Below, piece by piece: positions 1 through 17,665 of a stretch of 64,000 nt of DNA. The DNA is from Brugia malayi (Eukaryota; Nematoda; Chromadorea; Rhabditida; Onchocercidae). Positions within the stretch are counted from its first letter, which is position 1, and each line of letters opens with the position of its first letter. The translations under genes were made by a program, and so were the position numbers. The notes under the pieces were generated by a model that did no database searches, was not told the DNA's origin, and saw only the letters and a program-made list of their open reading frames with translations. The stretch is from contig NW_025062478.1 of the NCBI RefSeq assembly GCF_000002995.4, positions 13,320,462-13,384,461 on the forward strand. Reading direction: 5' to 3'.

Positions 1-15
1 ATGATGATGGTGATG

Positions 16-47
<32 letters not shown>

Positions 48-317
48 GGTGATGATGATGATGATGATGGTGATGATGATGTGATGATGATGATGGTGAT
101 GATGGTGATGATGATGATGGTGATGATGATGATGGTGATGATGGTGATGATGATGATGATGGTGATGATGATGGTGATGATGGTGATGATGATGATGGTG
201 ATGATGATGATGGTGATGATGGTGATGATGATGATGGTGATGATGATGATGGTGATGATGATGATGGTGATGATGATGATGGTGATGATGATGATGGTGA
301 TGATGATGATGGTGATG

Positions 318-349
<32 letters not shown>

Positions 350-518
350 GGTGATGATGATGATGGTGATGATGGTGATGATGATGATGGTGATGATGAT
401 GATGGTGATGATGATGATGGTGATGATGATGATGGTGATGATGATGATGGTGATGATGATGATGGTGATGATGATGATGGTGATGATGATGATGGTGATG
501 ATGATGATGGTGATGATG

Positions 519-604
<86 letters not shown>

Positions 605-661
605 GATGATGTGATGATGATGGTGATGATGGTGATGATGGTGATGATGATGATGGTGATG

Positions 662-693
<32 letters not shown>

Positions 694-764
694 GGTGATG
701 ATGATGATGGTGATGATGGTGATGATGATGATGGTGATGATGATGATGATGATGATGGTGATGA
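1..764. repeat. GAT/GGT minisatellite (15-bp unit)
   Basis: Nearly pure trinucleotide-based array of GATGATGATGATGGT units with local changes in GAT number, running from the window edge into unique sequence near 765. The + strand reads Met/Val or Asp/Gly in two frames; the - strand has a frame of His codons only. This is low-complexity DNA and I do not call a gene. The array is cut by the window edge, so its full length is unknown. Confidence 0.95.
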
Positions 765-2022
765 CCTTTGCCCTTTGACTTTTCTAACAATAATTTCTTT
801 TTTTTTTTTTTGTTATCTATTCTTTGTTGATTAATTCTACGATAATTGTTTTATATTTTCAAATTCTATTTCTCTAAAAAAAATGTTTAACAGATGAATG
901 CATAAAAAAGGAATGCAAAAAAATAATTGAAATATATTTATAAATAAATAAGTAAACAAATAAAACATATATATATGTATAAAATAATTTTAATCAAATA
1001 ATAATTGATCATTTTTATCACAAAAAAAAAAAATTGAAATTTAATTTAATATTATCAAAAAAGAAATTTTTTTTTCATAATTCCAATAAAAAAAAAGAAA
1101 AAAAATTGCTAACTAAATCGGAAAAATTCATGAAAGTTTGATTTTTGATGAACAAACATTCGTACAAAATTGATTTTTGCTCATTAATTTTCGATAAGTA
1201 CAAAAGATTTTGTTAAAAATTAAATGAATTACACTAGTTTACAAATTTTTTTTTCTTTTTTTTTTTTGTGAACTAAAATATTTTTAGCATAAATTTTTCT
1301 TATTAATTCTCATTTTCAAATTTTCTTTTTTTCATTCATTTTCCCGCCATATTTAAATTATTACGCGCGAAAATTGAATTATTATTATTATTTTTCTTTT
1401 TTTTTAAAAAAACAATTTTCTCTTATATTTATTTTAACAAATTTCTTTTGCTTAAATAATCGCTTCTTTCAAAAAAAAAAAATTTAAAAATTGATAAAGT
1501 TTATTTAGCTTACAAAATAAGCTTATATATGTTAAATTACACTCAAATGTTAATAGTAGTAAACTTATCAATCAAATCATTGTTTTTCTTCCTTTCTTAC
1601 AACAAATTTGTTTTTTTTTTTTTTTAATTATCTTTTTATCTAATAATTAAAAAGTATAAAAAAAAGAAACAAAGATAGTTTTAGATGTAAGTTTTACTTA
1701 ATTCAAGTAAATTTCATGCTATTTTTATATATTATTAATGAAAGATTAATTTTTAGAAGAAAGCATAAAGAATTGAATGATTTTATGGAACCAATAATAC
1801 ATTTGTAAAATGATATTATTAATTAGAATTTAGATAATAGTAATAAAATAAAATTTAGCGATTAATCATTGTGAATTAAAAACTTGAAATTGAATATATA
1901 TATCGATTAATTATAAATGTTTTTATATGAAATTGTTAGAAAAAAAAAAAAAAAACAACCAAATTTGTTTACGTAAATTATTTCTTAGGTTTAATTCTTT
2001 GGTGTAATAATTAGCTATTTTC
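765..2022. other. A+T-rich intergenic stretch
   Basis: Homopolymer A and T runs and short A+T words only. No frame with codon structure or family resemblance on either strand. I see nothing functional here. Confidence 0.6.
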
Positions 2023-2430
2023 TTTTTTTTGCTTTTACACGTTTACGTAAGTAGGAATGAAGTACACGTAAAAAAAGAGATTTTTTTTGCTTTTACACGG
2101 TTACGTAAGTAGGAATGAAGTACACGTAAAAAAAGAGATTTTTTTTGCTTTTACACGGTTACGTAAGTAGGAATGAAGTACACGTAAAAAAAGAGATTTT
2201 TTTTGCTTTTACACGGTTACGTAAGTAGGAATGAAGTACACGTAAAAAAAGAGATTTTTTTTGCTTTTACACGGTTACGTAAGTAGGAATGAAGTACACG
2301 TAAAAAAAGAGATTTTTTTTGCTTTTACACGGTTACGTAAGTAGGAATGAAGTACACGTAAAAAAAGAGATTTTTTTTGCTTTTACACGGTTACGTAAAT
2401 AAAAATGAAGTGCACGTTAAAAAAAAAAAA
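2023..2430. repeat. 58-bp tandem array, about 7 copies
   Basis: The motif TTACGTAAGTAGGAATGAAG starts at about 2043, 2101, 2159, 2217, 2275 and 2333, each 58 bases apart, with a diverged seventh copy at about 2391. The inner copies look almost identical, which suggests recent expansion or homogenisation. Each unit carries the perfect palindrome TTACGTAA, an ACACG word and an A7/T8 pair. It lies roughly 550 bases upstream of the sulfatase start. Confidence 0.95.
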
Positions 2431-2930
2431 AAAAGAGATTTAATATAAAATATCACATAACACGTGAAATTGTAAGCGATTATTTTTTCCGTACAATATG
2501 TTCTCATTATCTACACTTTAAACAACGATAATAAACCATCAAATCATGAAAATTAATTTTAATTGCTATTTATCAATATTTATTCATTATCGTTACGTAT
2601 AATTCATAATTTCACATTATGAAAAATTTCACAAAAAAAGGAAAAAAAAAAAAAATGAAAAAGAAAAGAAAACAATAATCAAATTTGTTGTACGTATAAT
2701 GCTTGTATTATTTCATATGTGACATATCTCGTACGTTTCGTGGAAGTTAGCTTCAGCAAAAATAATCAGAAAGATTATCTGATAAGTAAAAGGATATTTT
2801 TTTTTTTTTCCTTTTTGATTAGAATAATATTTTTTTCAGAAAATAATCCGGAAAAAATTTCTTTTTTCGTTGATATTTTTCAGAAAATAATTCGGAAAAT
2901 ATTCTTTTTTCCTTCCACCTTTTACCATAG

Positions 2931-2942
2931 CGTAAATTTCAG
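2931..2942 (+). promoter_or_regulatory. Probable trans-splice acceptor of the sulfatase
   Basis: TAAATTTCAG ends at 2942, 41 bases before the chosen ATG at 2984. It matches the nematode acceptor consensus and supports that ATG as the first codon of the mature mRNA. It could instead be the end of a 5'-UTR intron. Confidence 0.5.
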
Positions 2943-2983
2943 GTGAATTGATAAAATAACGATAAAAGGAATAATTAAGTGTA

Positions 2984-7815
<4,832 letters not shown>

Positions 7816-9032
7816 CAACAATAATAACAGTTCATTAGTAAATGAAACAAAGTTCAATAAGTAATGGCGATATTTTTCTCGGGTGATTGATCAATGATAA
7901 TCTGAATAAGGTGCTAATCATATTATTATGCTGTGATATCATTATCAAGTGTTTCTTTCTAAAATGTTATCATTGTCCATCAAAGACATTTCTAATTTTT
8001 TAGAAAATATTCCTAGAGTTTTTTTTTTTTTTGTTGAATATTCCCTTTTTCATTTTTTTCTTCTAATGTGATCTTCATTTTACGAAGACAATTCGGTAAA
8101 TTAGTAATAAAAGTGAGAGATTAGTTGTAAGTTAGAAAAGGCAAAATTTATAAAAAGTAAGTTTGACATTTTTAAATTCTTTTTTCGAATTCACGCCAAA
8201 ACATCATAAAGATAGATAAAAAAAACCGTCAATAAATGTAATTCATTTCTTCTTGCATTCTATAGTGTTTTGTTTGTTTTGAAAAAATTTTATGACAATT
8301 TTTGTTTTGCTCTCTTATTATTTTCTTTTTTTTTTGGTCAGTAATTCTTGTTCCTTATTTATTTTTATTTTTTTTGAAGAAATTTAAAAAAATGAAAATA
8401 AAATTTGAGTACATCGGCGTTTCTCTGAGTTGTTATATTTCTCAAAACAATTCTAAATTTCTAAATTATTTAAATTTCTACAATACATATTCATCTAATG
8501 CTATGAAATATTTCCTCAAAATTTGACCCCTTTTTTATTAATTGATTTCAAGTTTTCATTTTAGACATTATCTTTTAGAGATAGTCTTATCTAGCTATCA
8601 ATGATATTTGCATACTTTCTGAGTATTTACATTACGATCAATTCATTGATTTATACTCGGTTAGATTTCTGATCAAATCGATCATTTTTTTTTTGCCTAT
8701 CTCAAGAATTTAAACATCAAATTTTCTTGCACTTTAATCCTTTCAGCATATTAAACAAATGGCTTAGAGCCCAATTTCTAGTGATAATTATTAAAATGTC
8801 TTTGATAAACTATCAATAAATGATAACGACACATATATATAAATAAATAATTAAATTTCTTATTCTCTTATGACATTTTTTTTAGTGCAACTGTTCAATT
8901 CATATTGTTGCATAATTTTTCAGACAAAATTTAATTTTGGAATACCAATTTGCTCTTTTTTCTTTTTTTGGAAATGAAAACCTATGACTGAAATAAATAA
9001 ATAGCTTTTAACTAATTTTCCCTCTTTCTTTC

Positions 9033-9076
<44 letters not shown>

Positions 9077-10316
9077 CAAATGGACAATGTTGGAATTTTA
9101 ATTGATAGAATTGTGCAGCTTAGACAATTGTGGTAATTTGAAATTTTTGTAAATTAAGTGAATAATGACAGAAATAAAAGAATAAAAAAAAAAGAAAGCG
9201 CTGTAAAATTAGCTTCATTAAAAGAGAAACCAAAATTAGTGAAATGAGGAAAAAAAAAAAAACAAAAATGATAATGAGGTAAAGAGAGGGAGAGAGAGAG
9301 AGGTAAAAAGAGAGAGAGAGAAAAAAAGAAGAAAGTAACGGTTTAGTTGAGAGTATGCAGTTTTTAAGGATGGCAAAAGTTACATACAATTAAAAGAAGG
9401 ATTTTTAATCAATTAAAATGACAAATATTTTCACAATAATCATTTCATCTAATCAATACTCTTTCATTCTTATTAAAAACAATAATTCATTATAATGTCA
9501 TTTAAGTCAAAAGAAATTACTAAGAAAAACGAAAACTTCATTCTAGGAAATATAATAGAGAAGCAAAGAAAAAAGAAAGGACTTATTTACCTGCGTGAAA
9601 ATTATGTTGACAATAAGACGTTAAATGTAACCTTAAAATAATATATATATATATAATAAGTAGTAGCAAATTATAATTCGAAAGCCAATAAAAAAAAAGA
9701 AAAACAAAATCACTATTATTCGTTAACTTAATTTAATGCTAAATAAACATACATATGTTAATCTCGCATAATTTTAATTGAATTAATAAATGCATCATAA
9801 TTTCTAACACTTGCTGAATCTTACTTTTCATAGCGCGATGTTTACATTTAGATATGGACCGTTTTAATTCTTAAATATTATTTCTCAATTTTTTATTCTT
9901 CTCTTTTCTTCCAAACAATCGTGATGGAAATGATAGGAAGCGTAATATTTGATTGATATTTATGATGTTTCGTGATTTGTTTATGAGTAGTTTATTGATC
10001 GAAGTTGAAAGTTGTGAATTTCTAGTTTTGAAATAATCTGTTCTGTTCTCAGCTAGTTTACATTATAATAATTTAATGTATTAAATGTAATTGAAATATT
10101 GTAGAGCTAAAATATTTTTAAAAGGCTTAACTAGTTGTTAAATAGTTGATGAATAGCAAATTAATATATTAAATGTAGTTGAATTATTACGAAGCTAAAA
10201 TATTTGAAAGTAAAATGCGTATTGTAAAAGCTAAAGAAGCATAATTAATATAAGATGAAATCAAAACCGATGAACTTTATGCATTTCATTTTTATGCTCT
10301 ATCAATTTCTATTTCA
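7816..10316. other. Intergenic region between sulfatase and RPE
   Basis: A+T-rich. It holds a (CT)n tract at about 9025-9071 and a (GA)n tract at about 9286-9321, which are complementary and could pair. Two copies of a motif like TATTAAATGTA(A/G)TTGAA occur near 10080 and 10168, a short local duplication. No convincing gene. Confidence 0.6.
9025..9321. repeat. Complementary (CT)n and (GA)n tracts
   Basis: A CT run at about 9025-9071 and a GA run at about 9286-9321, about 215 bases apart, could pair into a stem. Simple repeats between sulfatase and RPE; no function visible. Confidence 0.8.
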
Positions 10317-10317
10317 G
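10309..10317 (+). promoter_or_regulatory. Probable trans-splice acceptor of RPE
   Basis: CTATTTCAG ends at 10317, three bases before ATG 10321. This very short leader is typical of nematode trans-spliced mRNAs. It argues that the in-frame upstream ATG at 10255 is not the true start. Confidence 0.65.
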
Positions 10318-10320
10318 GAA

Positions 10321-12887
10321 ATGTCTAGCATAAATACTTTAAGGCCTATAATATGTCCATCAATTTTAAATTCCGATCTGTCTAAACTTGCGGACGAATG
10401 TCGAAGCTTATTGCAATTTGGAGCTGATTATCTTCATCTTGACGTGATGGATGGTCAATTTGTGCCCAATTTAACATTTGGACATCCAGGTAAGATTTGA
10501 TTACTTAATCAGTACGTTTATTTCTTCCTCTCTTCCGAATTACCATTATTTTTTTTGGTTATTCCGGATAGTATTTATTGCTGCGTGATAGCCATTGTAG
10601 TCCATCATTCTGGATCATATGCATAATCTGTGTATTATCATACAATGATTATTACTATACGGTACCTTTTTTCATGCTACCTTCTAATTTTGTATGTGGT
10701 GATCTAGGTTAATTTGTTTTTTTATATTTTTATGATTTTTTTTTTTTCAGTCATTGATTGTTTGCGACGAAATCTAGGATCAGAACCATTTTTTGACGTT
10801 CATATGATGGTTGTTAATCCGGAGCAGTGGGTGGAACCGATGAAAAAGGTTCTTCTTTGTTTACTTTTCCAATTTTATTTATATATTTATTTGAATCATA
10901 GCTGTCATCATGGTCGCTGTAAAAGGATGATGTCGTTAGGAATAAATGCGTCATGAATTGAAAAGCATTATCGTAAATTTAGGCTGGTGCAAGCCAATTT
11001 GTGTTTCACGTGGAAGCTGTGGAGTCAAATAAAAGCTGCCAGATGCTTATTGACAGAATTAAACGTTCTGGCATGAAGGTTAGATCTTTTTTTTTTCTTG
11101 TCAAGTAATAGAGCTGTAACGGAAATACGCTACTATTTTTGATGTACAGTAGATTTTGCAGATGTATAAAGTATCATTAATAAGTGATAAACATGACTGT
11201 ACTTCGTTGATAGAACAAAGTTTAGATTTTAAAATTTTGCATCGCACGAAAAGTAAAAAAAGAGTTCAATAAAGGTTACGAAAAATGTACCATTGCTAAT
11301 TTCAAGATGTCATATCATTCGATGTTCAGTGATTACTGATTACTGGACTCCGTGCGACTAAACTTGAGATAGATGTTGAAACTTTTAATGAATATTTAAA
11401 GATAGATTTTAGTTATCATTAGTTCACTTTCACATTTTCTCTGTTTACAGTTGTCTATGTTATCTTTCTTTGTCATCTCTCTTGACGAAGAATGATTAAA
11501 AATGAAAAATTTCTCCATGTTCATGAGTAAAAAAAGGTATTTTCAATTGTAGTATTGTTGTATTGTACACTAAATTCTACTTTATGTATGGCTTTTTTTG
11601 GTTTGAAATGTTTGAGTTGAAAATATTGTTGTAGTCATTATTTTGTCTAATGAGTCATTTTGTTAAAATAATTGATGGTTACACACAAAGTTTACTTGTT
11701 GCATTTTTATGATTAAAATTGCAGCAATATTAAGAAAGCTTAAATGTGCCAAAATTGTTCATTTACTTTTGTTTTATAGGTTGGTGTAGCAATAAAACCA
11801 GGTACGCCAATAGAGAAGATAGAGACACTTATTGGAATGGATATGATTCTAGTAATGACCGTTGAACCTGGATTTGGAGGTTATCGATTGGCTGCATTTA
11901 TTTACTTGTAAGAATGATAGCATTTCTTTTGCAAATTGCATGCAGCATGCGTTCCTTTATTTGACACACTACGTAGGGATTTTAACCCGAAAAGAAAGGT
12001 ATACTCATTTTGTATAGTAAAAAAAATAAAGTCTGTAATGACAGAATATACAAAAGTTTTGTTTGTAAAAATGGCAATTTTTATGTTGTGATAATGCTAA
12101 GCAATATGATAACAAGTTTGCTAGAAGTACTTCACAATATTGTGATGGATCGCGGGCAAAATGTTGTGAATTATAAAACATAAAAGTGTACGCTTAGTCT
12201 ATTTCTAATTTCATACTGACGAAGGAAGGTGCATGCAGTTTTATTAACATTAATCTATCAGTTGTTATTTACAATTAGCTAGTATTTCTAAACATATCTT
12301 AATGAATTGTCCATATGGATTTTTGTCGCTTCTTTCAGGTCAAAAGTTCATGTCAGATATGATGGAGAAAGTTCGGATTCTTCGCTCTACACATCCATTC
12401 TTAAATATTCAAGTTGATGGTGGTGTTAATTTGGATAATGTGGATATTTGCGCAAAAGCTGGTGCTAATGTAATCGTGTCAGGAACAGGAATTCTTAAAG
12501 CTCCCAATCCAGCAACAGCAATCGCTGTCCGTTTTTTTTTTCCATAATTTTTTTAAAAGCAAAAGCAATTTACAAGCATGATAATATGTTGTTTATGAAA
12601 TCAAGAAATGGTAAAAACTGAAATACTTCAGTTTATCTAGTCTCCAATGATTTCATTTCTTCGCTTTTATTTTCCAATTCACTTTTTCCTAAAATTGACT
12701 CGCTAACAGTAATCTTAAGCTCTATCCAGGAAAATTTCTACGGAAAATGCTAACAGAATCACGCAGTAGTTGCTTCTTTGATTTTATTTCTGTTTTTTCT
12801 GAGATACTTCCACTGAACTAAGACAGATATTTTCGCATTTTATACTTTTAGGAAATGCGTGAAAAGGTATCAGCAGCTTTAAAGTAA
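10321..12887 (+). CDS. rpe: Ribulose-phosphate 3-epimerase
   Basis: Interconverts D-ribulose 5-phosphate and D-xylulose 5-phosphate in the non-oxidative pentose phosphate pathway (cytosol). Exons: 10321-10489, 10751-10848, 10983-11078, 11780-11879, 12339-12526, 12852-12887; 228 residues, the same length as the human enzyme. The TIM-barrel motifs are all present: PSILNSD; HLDVMDG with metal ligands H39 and D41; DVHMMV with H74; [12 protein letters not shown]; and VDGGV with catalytic/metal D181. The start was chosen because the ATG directly follows a strong acceptor. The last intron has a weak donor (GTCCGT, 12527). Reading through it adds only a few residues before a stop, whereas splicing gives a normal C-terminal helix. 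The next gene downstream is on the same strand but 1.7 kb away. Confidence 0.96.
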
Positions 12888-14515
12888 AATGGAGAAAAGG
12901 ACTGGCTTGAAACGGAAAATTCCAGTCGCAATGATATTTCAAACTTTTCATAAAAATAATTTCACTTGTTAAATTTCACTCTTTTGTTAAAGAGAGTTCT
13001 TTTGTTTTTCTTAGAGATATTTTTGGAAGTATGCATAAATCTGGTATGAATTTGTGATGAAAAGTATTTGTGTTGCTCATGCTTCCTTGCTTTTTTCTTA
13101 AGTATAATTTAGGAGAAAGCATACCTTTGACACTAATAATACAAAAAAACTTTATCCCGAAACCACAATGTTCAAAATACAGCTTTTATTCATCTTCAGA
13201 TTGTGGCCTTATTCATTAATTCACACAGCTATTGTTCACTTTTAGTACATATCAAATATTCTTTTTCATTTTGCTCAACTTCGATATATTGTAGAATTTT
13301 GTAGATTTTGTAATGTGATTTTTCTTTTTTTTTTCTATTTTGTTGAGCATTAGAAATGAATCATACATTGTCACATTATGTTAACAACAAAATAATTACA
13401 TGTAAATATTTTAGCACATTTCATTTACATCGATACGTAACAAATTGAATTCACTTCGTGAAATTCAAAACCTATGACAATTCGTTTTATGATCATCTGA
13501 TTGGAGAATTTTTTTTTGCAATTCAGCAGTTAGAACTTGCAAAATGACAGGCGTTAAAAGCATTTCAATTTTTTGATGATAACAAACTGAATGCTTAAAA
13601 TCTTTCAGAAATAATATAACTGGTAAGGAATTAGTGGATAAATGATGAGTGAAGTAATTAATAGAGAGATATGAAGTAATAATTCGGTTTATTCATTATT
13701 TCAGTATATCTCTTTAAGCAACACACATAAAATAAGATAGTATATGCAATAACGTTCAAAATTTCTGAAATAACATAAAAATAATATCTAAAATTTATGA
13801 AAAAGTAAATTATTATAAGCATTTGATGTTAGCAATTCTCTGTTCTTAGTTAACTAATAACAAGTGTAATCACTAATCCTCTAACAAATTTTATGATTGT
13901 ATCTCAAAGATCTAAGGTGATAACACTTCAGTATCTCAGTCTGTAATTTCTTTTCGACTAATTTGACAGATTCCGCTTGGATAATTTATTTTAATGTTAG
14001 TTACATTTAGATTTTAGAATTAAATATACGAAGAATTCATTTCTATTGACTTTTTTAAAATTAATTGCTGAATTGGATTTTTCATGTTCTAAAATTTGAA
14101 TCTAATATTTCTAATAAATTTTAAAATTAACATTTACATAATCCTGTGAAGATTACATCTAGTGTAATGTCCAATATTTTCTTTCCCCTACTCTTCCTTA
14201 TATATCATTGTTTCCCTCTTTCTATTTCCCTCTCCCTCTCCCTTTCCCTCTCTCTCTCTCTCTCTCTCTCGTCAAATGGACAGGGTCATCGAAACAAGTG
14301 GACCACATGCTTGGTAGTATTTGAATATTGATGAGTCGCAACGACAAAGGGTCATTATGTTAACCAATTTTTCACTGTCTTTCCTCCACTCTAAATCTCT
14401 AATTTCTTTAGTTGTTGTGAATATGTCTTTTTCTATTATATTGTTAACGTACGTGAAACATACGTGACTAACGCTTAAAATTGTTAATATATTTTTTTAA
14501 TTCGTTTCTTTGCAG
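12888..14515. other. 3' UTR and intergenic region after RPE
   Basis: A+T-rich, with a pyrimidine (CT)n tract at about 14217-14270. A short open segment at 14276-14313 (MDRVIETSGPHAW) ends at a GT, but joining it to the next exon with the matching phase makes a stop codon, so I did not use it. Nothing else recognised. Confidence 0.5.
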
Positions 14516-14597
14516 AGAATTACATTGTGTTCATATTATTCAATTTGACGAAGATATATTGCTGAATCATTCACTGAAAGAATTATTTATACAATTA

Positions 14598-17500
14598 ATG
14601 ATGCGACGTTCTCAAAGGTTTTTTTTTTTCAAATTTTATTAGGAAGAAAATATATTATTATACTATCAACTACTGTACTAATTGTAGAGTAATATGATAA
14701 AATTTTAAGAAATTACATTTGTCACATTTTATTATGATTTATTTTTTATTGTAAAGAGAGAAAATTTTTTTCTCTTTTCATAGTTGTAAAAATGGAAAGG
14801 TAAAGTGTTAAATTGATGAAGTTATCTTTGATAAAAGAGAAAAAAAAAAATGGGACTTTTTATAGAGTAGAAAAAAGGAAAGTAATTTCTGTATATTTTA
14901 TTAGGTATCAGTGCTCAGATTTACCTGTGTTCATCCCTCCCAAATTTTCTATTTTCTTTGATCTAAATAAAATTTAATGCAGTTTAAAAATTTATCATCA
15001 ATTTTTATTCAGGCATTCATGTTCCGCTTTACCACCAATGAATAATAGTAGCAACAACAGTAGCAGCAGTAGCAGTAGAGATAATACTGATAAAACAGAT
15101 AGATCATTTCGAAGTTTGTTTGAATTTTATCTTTTCTAGCTACTTTTGAAATTTATATTTTTTTTTCAAGTTAGAGTTTCATTAAGATTTTTTTTTCTTG
15201 AGTGAAAACTTTTGAGGACGCCGAACTACATCATTTGGCAAATTATCACAGTTTTTGCAAACTGGCAGCATTCTTGGTGATTCAGGATCAGTTCAATCAG
15301 CATTGCTAGATTTATCCACTACAGGGTATATGCTTTGTTCCTATTGAATTAGTATTTGCAATTCTTTGCTGCAAATAAATATCAATAACAAGCATTATGC
15401 TTTTGTTTTATTTAAATATTTTTTTTGTGATTTGATTTTATTTAAGCCAAAATGAACAAATGTAGGATATGAATCGATAAAGACTGGGTGTTTTTTCATC
15501 ATACAATGCTTGATTGAAAGGCAAAAAAAAGTAAAATATGGATTTGATGGAAACAATTTATGCTATTATTGAAAGCATTCAGTATTGAATGATCAAATGT
15601 TTTTGGTGTTGTTTTCATTTTAAAATAATTGCAAAACTAAGACATCGATAAAATTTATTCTAGAAAATTAATGACAAAAATTGCTGAGTCACAACGTCGT
15701 GCTGTGGAATCATTGGCTACATGGGCGCATAATGCAGGTAATGCAGCAATTGATGATGTTATGCAGCAAACTAGAGAATTATATGAAATATTCACTGATA
15801 AAGAATTGCAGTTTGCTCGCCAATATATGCATTATGTGCAGGTATATCAGTTTTTATAATTGAATTGCTTTATTTGATTTGTTCAATACTGGATAGCAAA
15901 TTAAACTTACATATGATCTAGTATTTCTATATAATCATTAGAAATCCTGAGAGTATCTTGGAAGAGGAAAATGCAAGACATATCACAAAAGGTTAATTCA
16001 AATAGTTTATGTGAAAATTGTTTAAAAAAGTTAATTCTGGAAGAATAGTGAGACAATGTTAATGAGAGTAGAGTGTAGTGACGATAGTTATCAGCGATAA
16101 TCATAAGTGAAATTCTAAAATGTTCTACGATTCACAAAAATTTATGCTTCTTTTTTGTTTTATGAATAAATCCGCACTTATGTTTTTGATAAATTCTCAG
16201 CAACTGCAAAAAATAGCGGATGCAGAGCGAGCGGTAAAAGACGCAAAAGAAAATGTGATAGATTTGGAAGAAAAAGAAAAGAAGTTAAAACGTGAAATTG
16301 GAAAAGGCGTTTCGTTCTTCAGACAACGTCGTGGTGGTGACATTTATTTGCTGAAGCAGAAACTTGAAGAGGTGATTGCTGGTTCATTTCATATTTAAAC
16401 TAATGGTTTTTTTTTTTTTATCAAGAAAAATGCCATCGTTAGCAATAATATAGAAAAGTGTAAAGTATAGAAAGGTGTTTGTTTTTGTTAAAATTCTCGA
16501 AAAAAATCTGAAGATGATTCTTTCTTTTATTTTTGAGTGTCTTTTCAGGTTAAAGCTTCGAGGGAACGATCTGAGCAAATTTTATCCGATCTTCGAGCTG
16601 AAATGGAAGTTGTAAAAATGTTCAGATTTAGGAATGGTATGCAGGTTAGAGCAACTATTGTTTTTTGTTTTTGTTGAACTTTTCGAAGATTGAAAGTTAA
16701 CTAGCAGGAGTACAAACTATGCAATAATGATTAAATGATATGAGACAGAAAAACTTATCAAAAATCACTCAGAATTGTGGATTTATTCCTAACAAATATA
16801 AATGAGCAATAGATTATGAAGCTAGCATATTACTTTAATTGCATATTCTGTAGCTTCCTTTTTCTCATGGATCATTTTTTGTTTTGCAGGGTATAGCGGA
16901 TGCTTATCAAGATTTTGCACGGAGTTGTCAGGCTATTTTTAGTTGTCAACGTGAAATAATTGAAATGGTACCGGCAGTATCAAATCAAGATGTGCGCCAT
17001 ATGATTTACCGTGGATCTCCAGTAACTCGAGATCGCGTAGAGAATTTGAGAAGGTATAATCTCTATTAGTCATTTAATTTATATTAATTTCAAAATTAAC
17101 AAACTTTAATTTCTAGATCTTTGGAACATGGCTTAACAGTGTCAGAAAATAATTCATGGCCTAACATCACAGTATCAGTGCCAAGACGACGTAGTGAACC
17201 GAAATTTCATGTTTATCAATCATACAACAGTTCTCCTCCACCACCATATGCTGCTGCATCTAGAAATATATCACTTCCAGAATATCAGGTATATAGTAGT
17301 AGAAAACAGTAAAGTAAAAAACAAAAAAAAAAAAAAAAGAAATATTAGTAAAAAAACAAGTTAGCTATAAATTGATCATTATTTTGCAATGTGCTTTATC
17401 AGTACGTTTTCTTTTTATATGGCATTTGTGATTAAATGATAAATGTTTAAATTTCATCAATTTCAAATTGTTTTTCATACTTAGCTTTTACAGGCATATA

Positions 17501-17665
17501 TTTTAATTCGGAATTAATTTTTTTTTTCTTTTATTTCAGACTGAAGCTATTAATTATCAAGTAGAAAACGCTGAACTTCAAACATGCTCTCATTGTGGAC
17601 AGTCTGTTCAACATTTACCGAATTCAAATCTAAAACATACTGTTGTAACTGGCAATGTTATGTGA
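14598..17665 (+). CDS. Unrecognised coiled-coil protein, possibly BAR-like
   Basis: I do not recognise the family with certainty. Exons: 14598-14617, 15013-15113, 15217-15325, 15664-15841, 16201-16371, 16549-16644, 16890-17053, 17117-17288, 17540-17665; 378 residues. Residues 1-40 are Ser/Asn-rich, followed by RRRRTTSF. Residues about 75-270 are strongly helical and charged: [67 protein letters not shown]. The pattern resembles membrane-curving BAR dimers, but this is inference. The C-terminal part has a Pro-rich stretch ([11 protein letters not shown]) and a CSHCG pair. The start is uncertain: the exon is open for 82 more bases upstream, back to an acceptor at 14515 (about 27 extra residues), so an upstream coding exon may exist. 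Confidence 0.75.

Noticed and set aside
81..614. Met/Val-only open frame in the left minisatellite
   Set aside because: It is a translation of GAT/GGT repeats with no other codons and no splice or homology support.
9120..9389. - strand frame of 89 codons rich in Leu, Ser and Phe
   Set aside because: Its composition comes from the (GA)n tract and A+T runs; no motif and no splice context.
14276..14313. Mini-exon MDRVIETSGPHAW as first exon of the coiled-coil gene
   Set aside because: Joining it at its GT to the 14516 acceptor creates TGA; the only other phase match needs a very weak donor.
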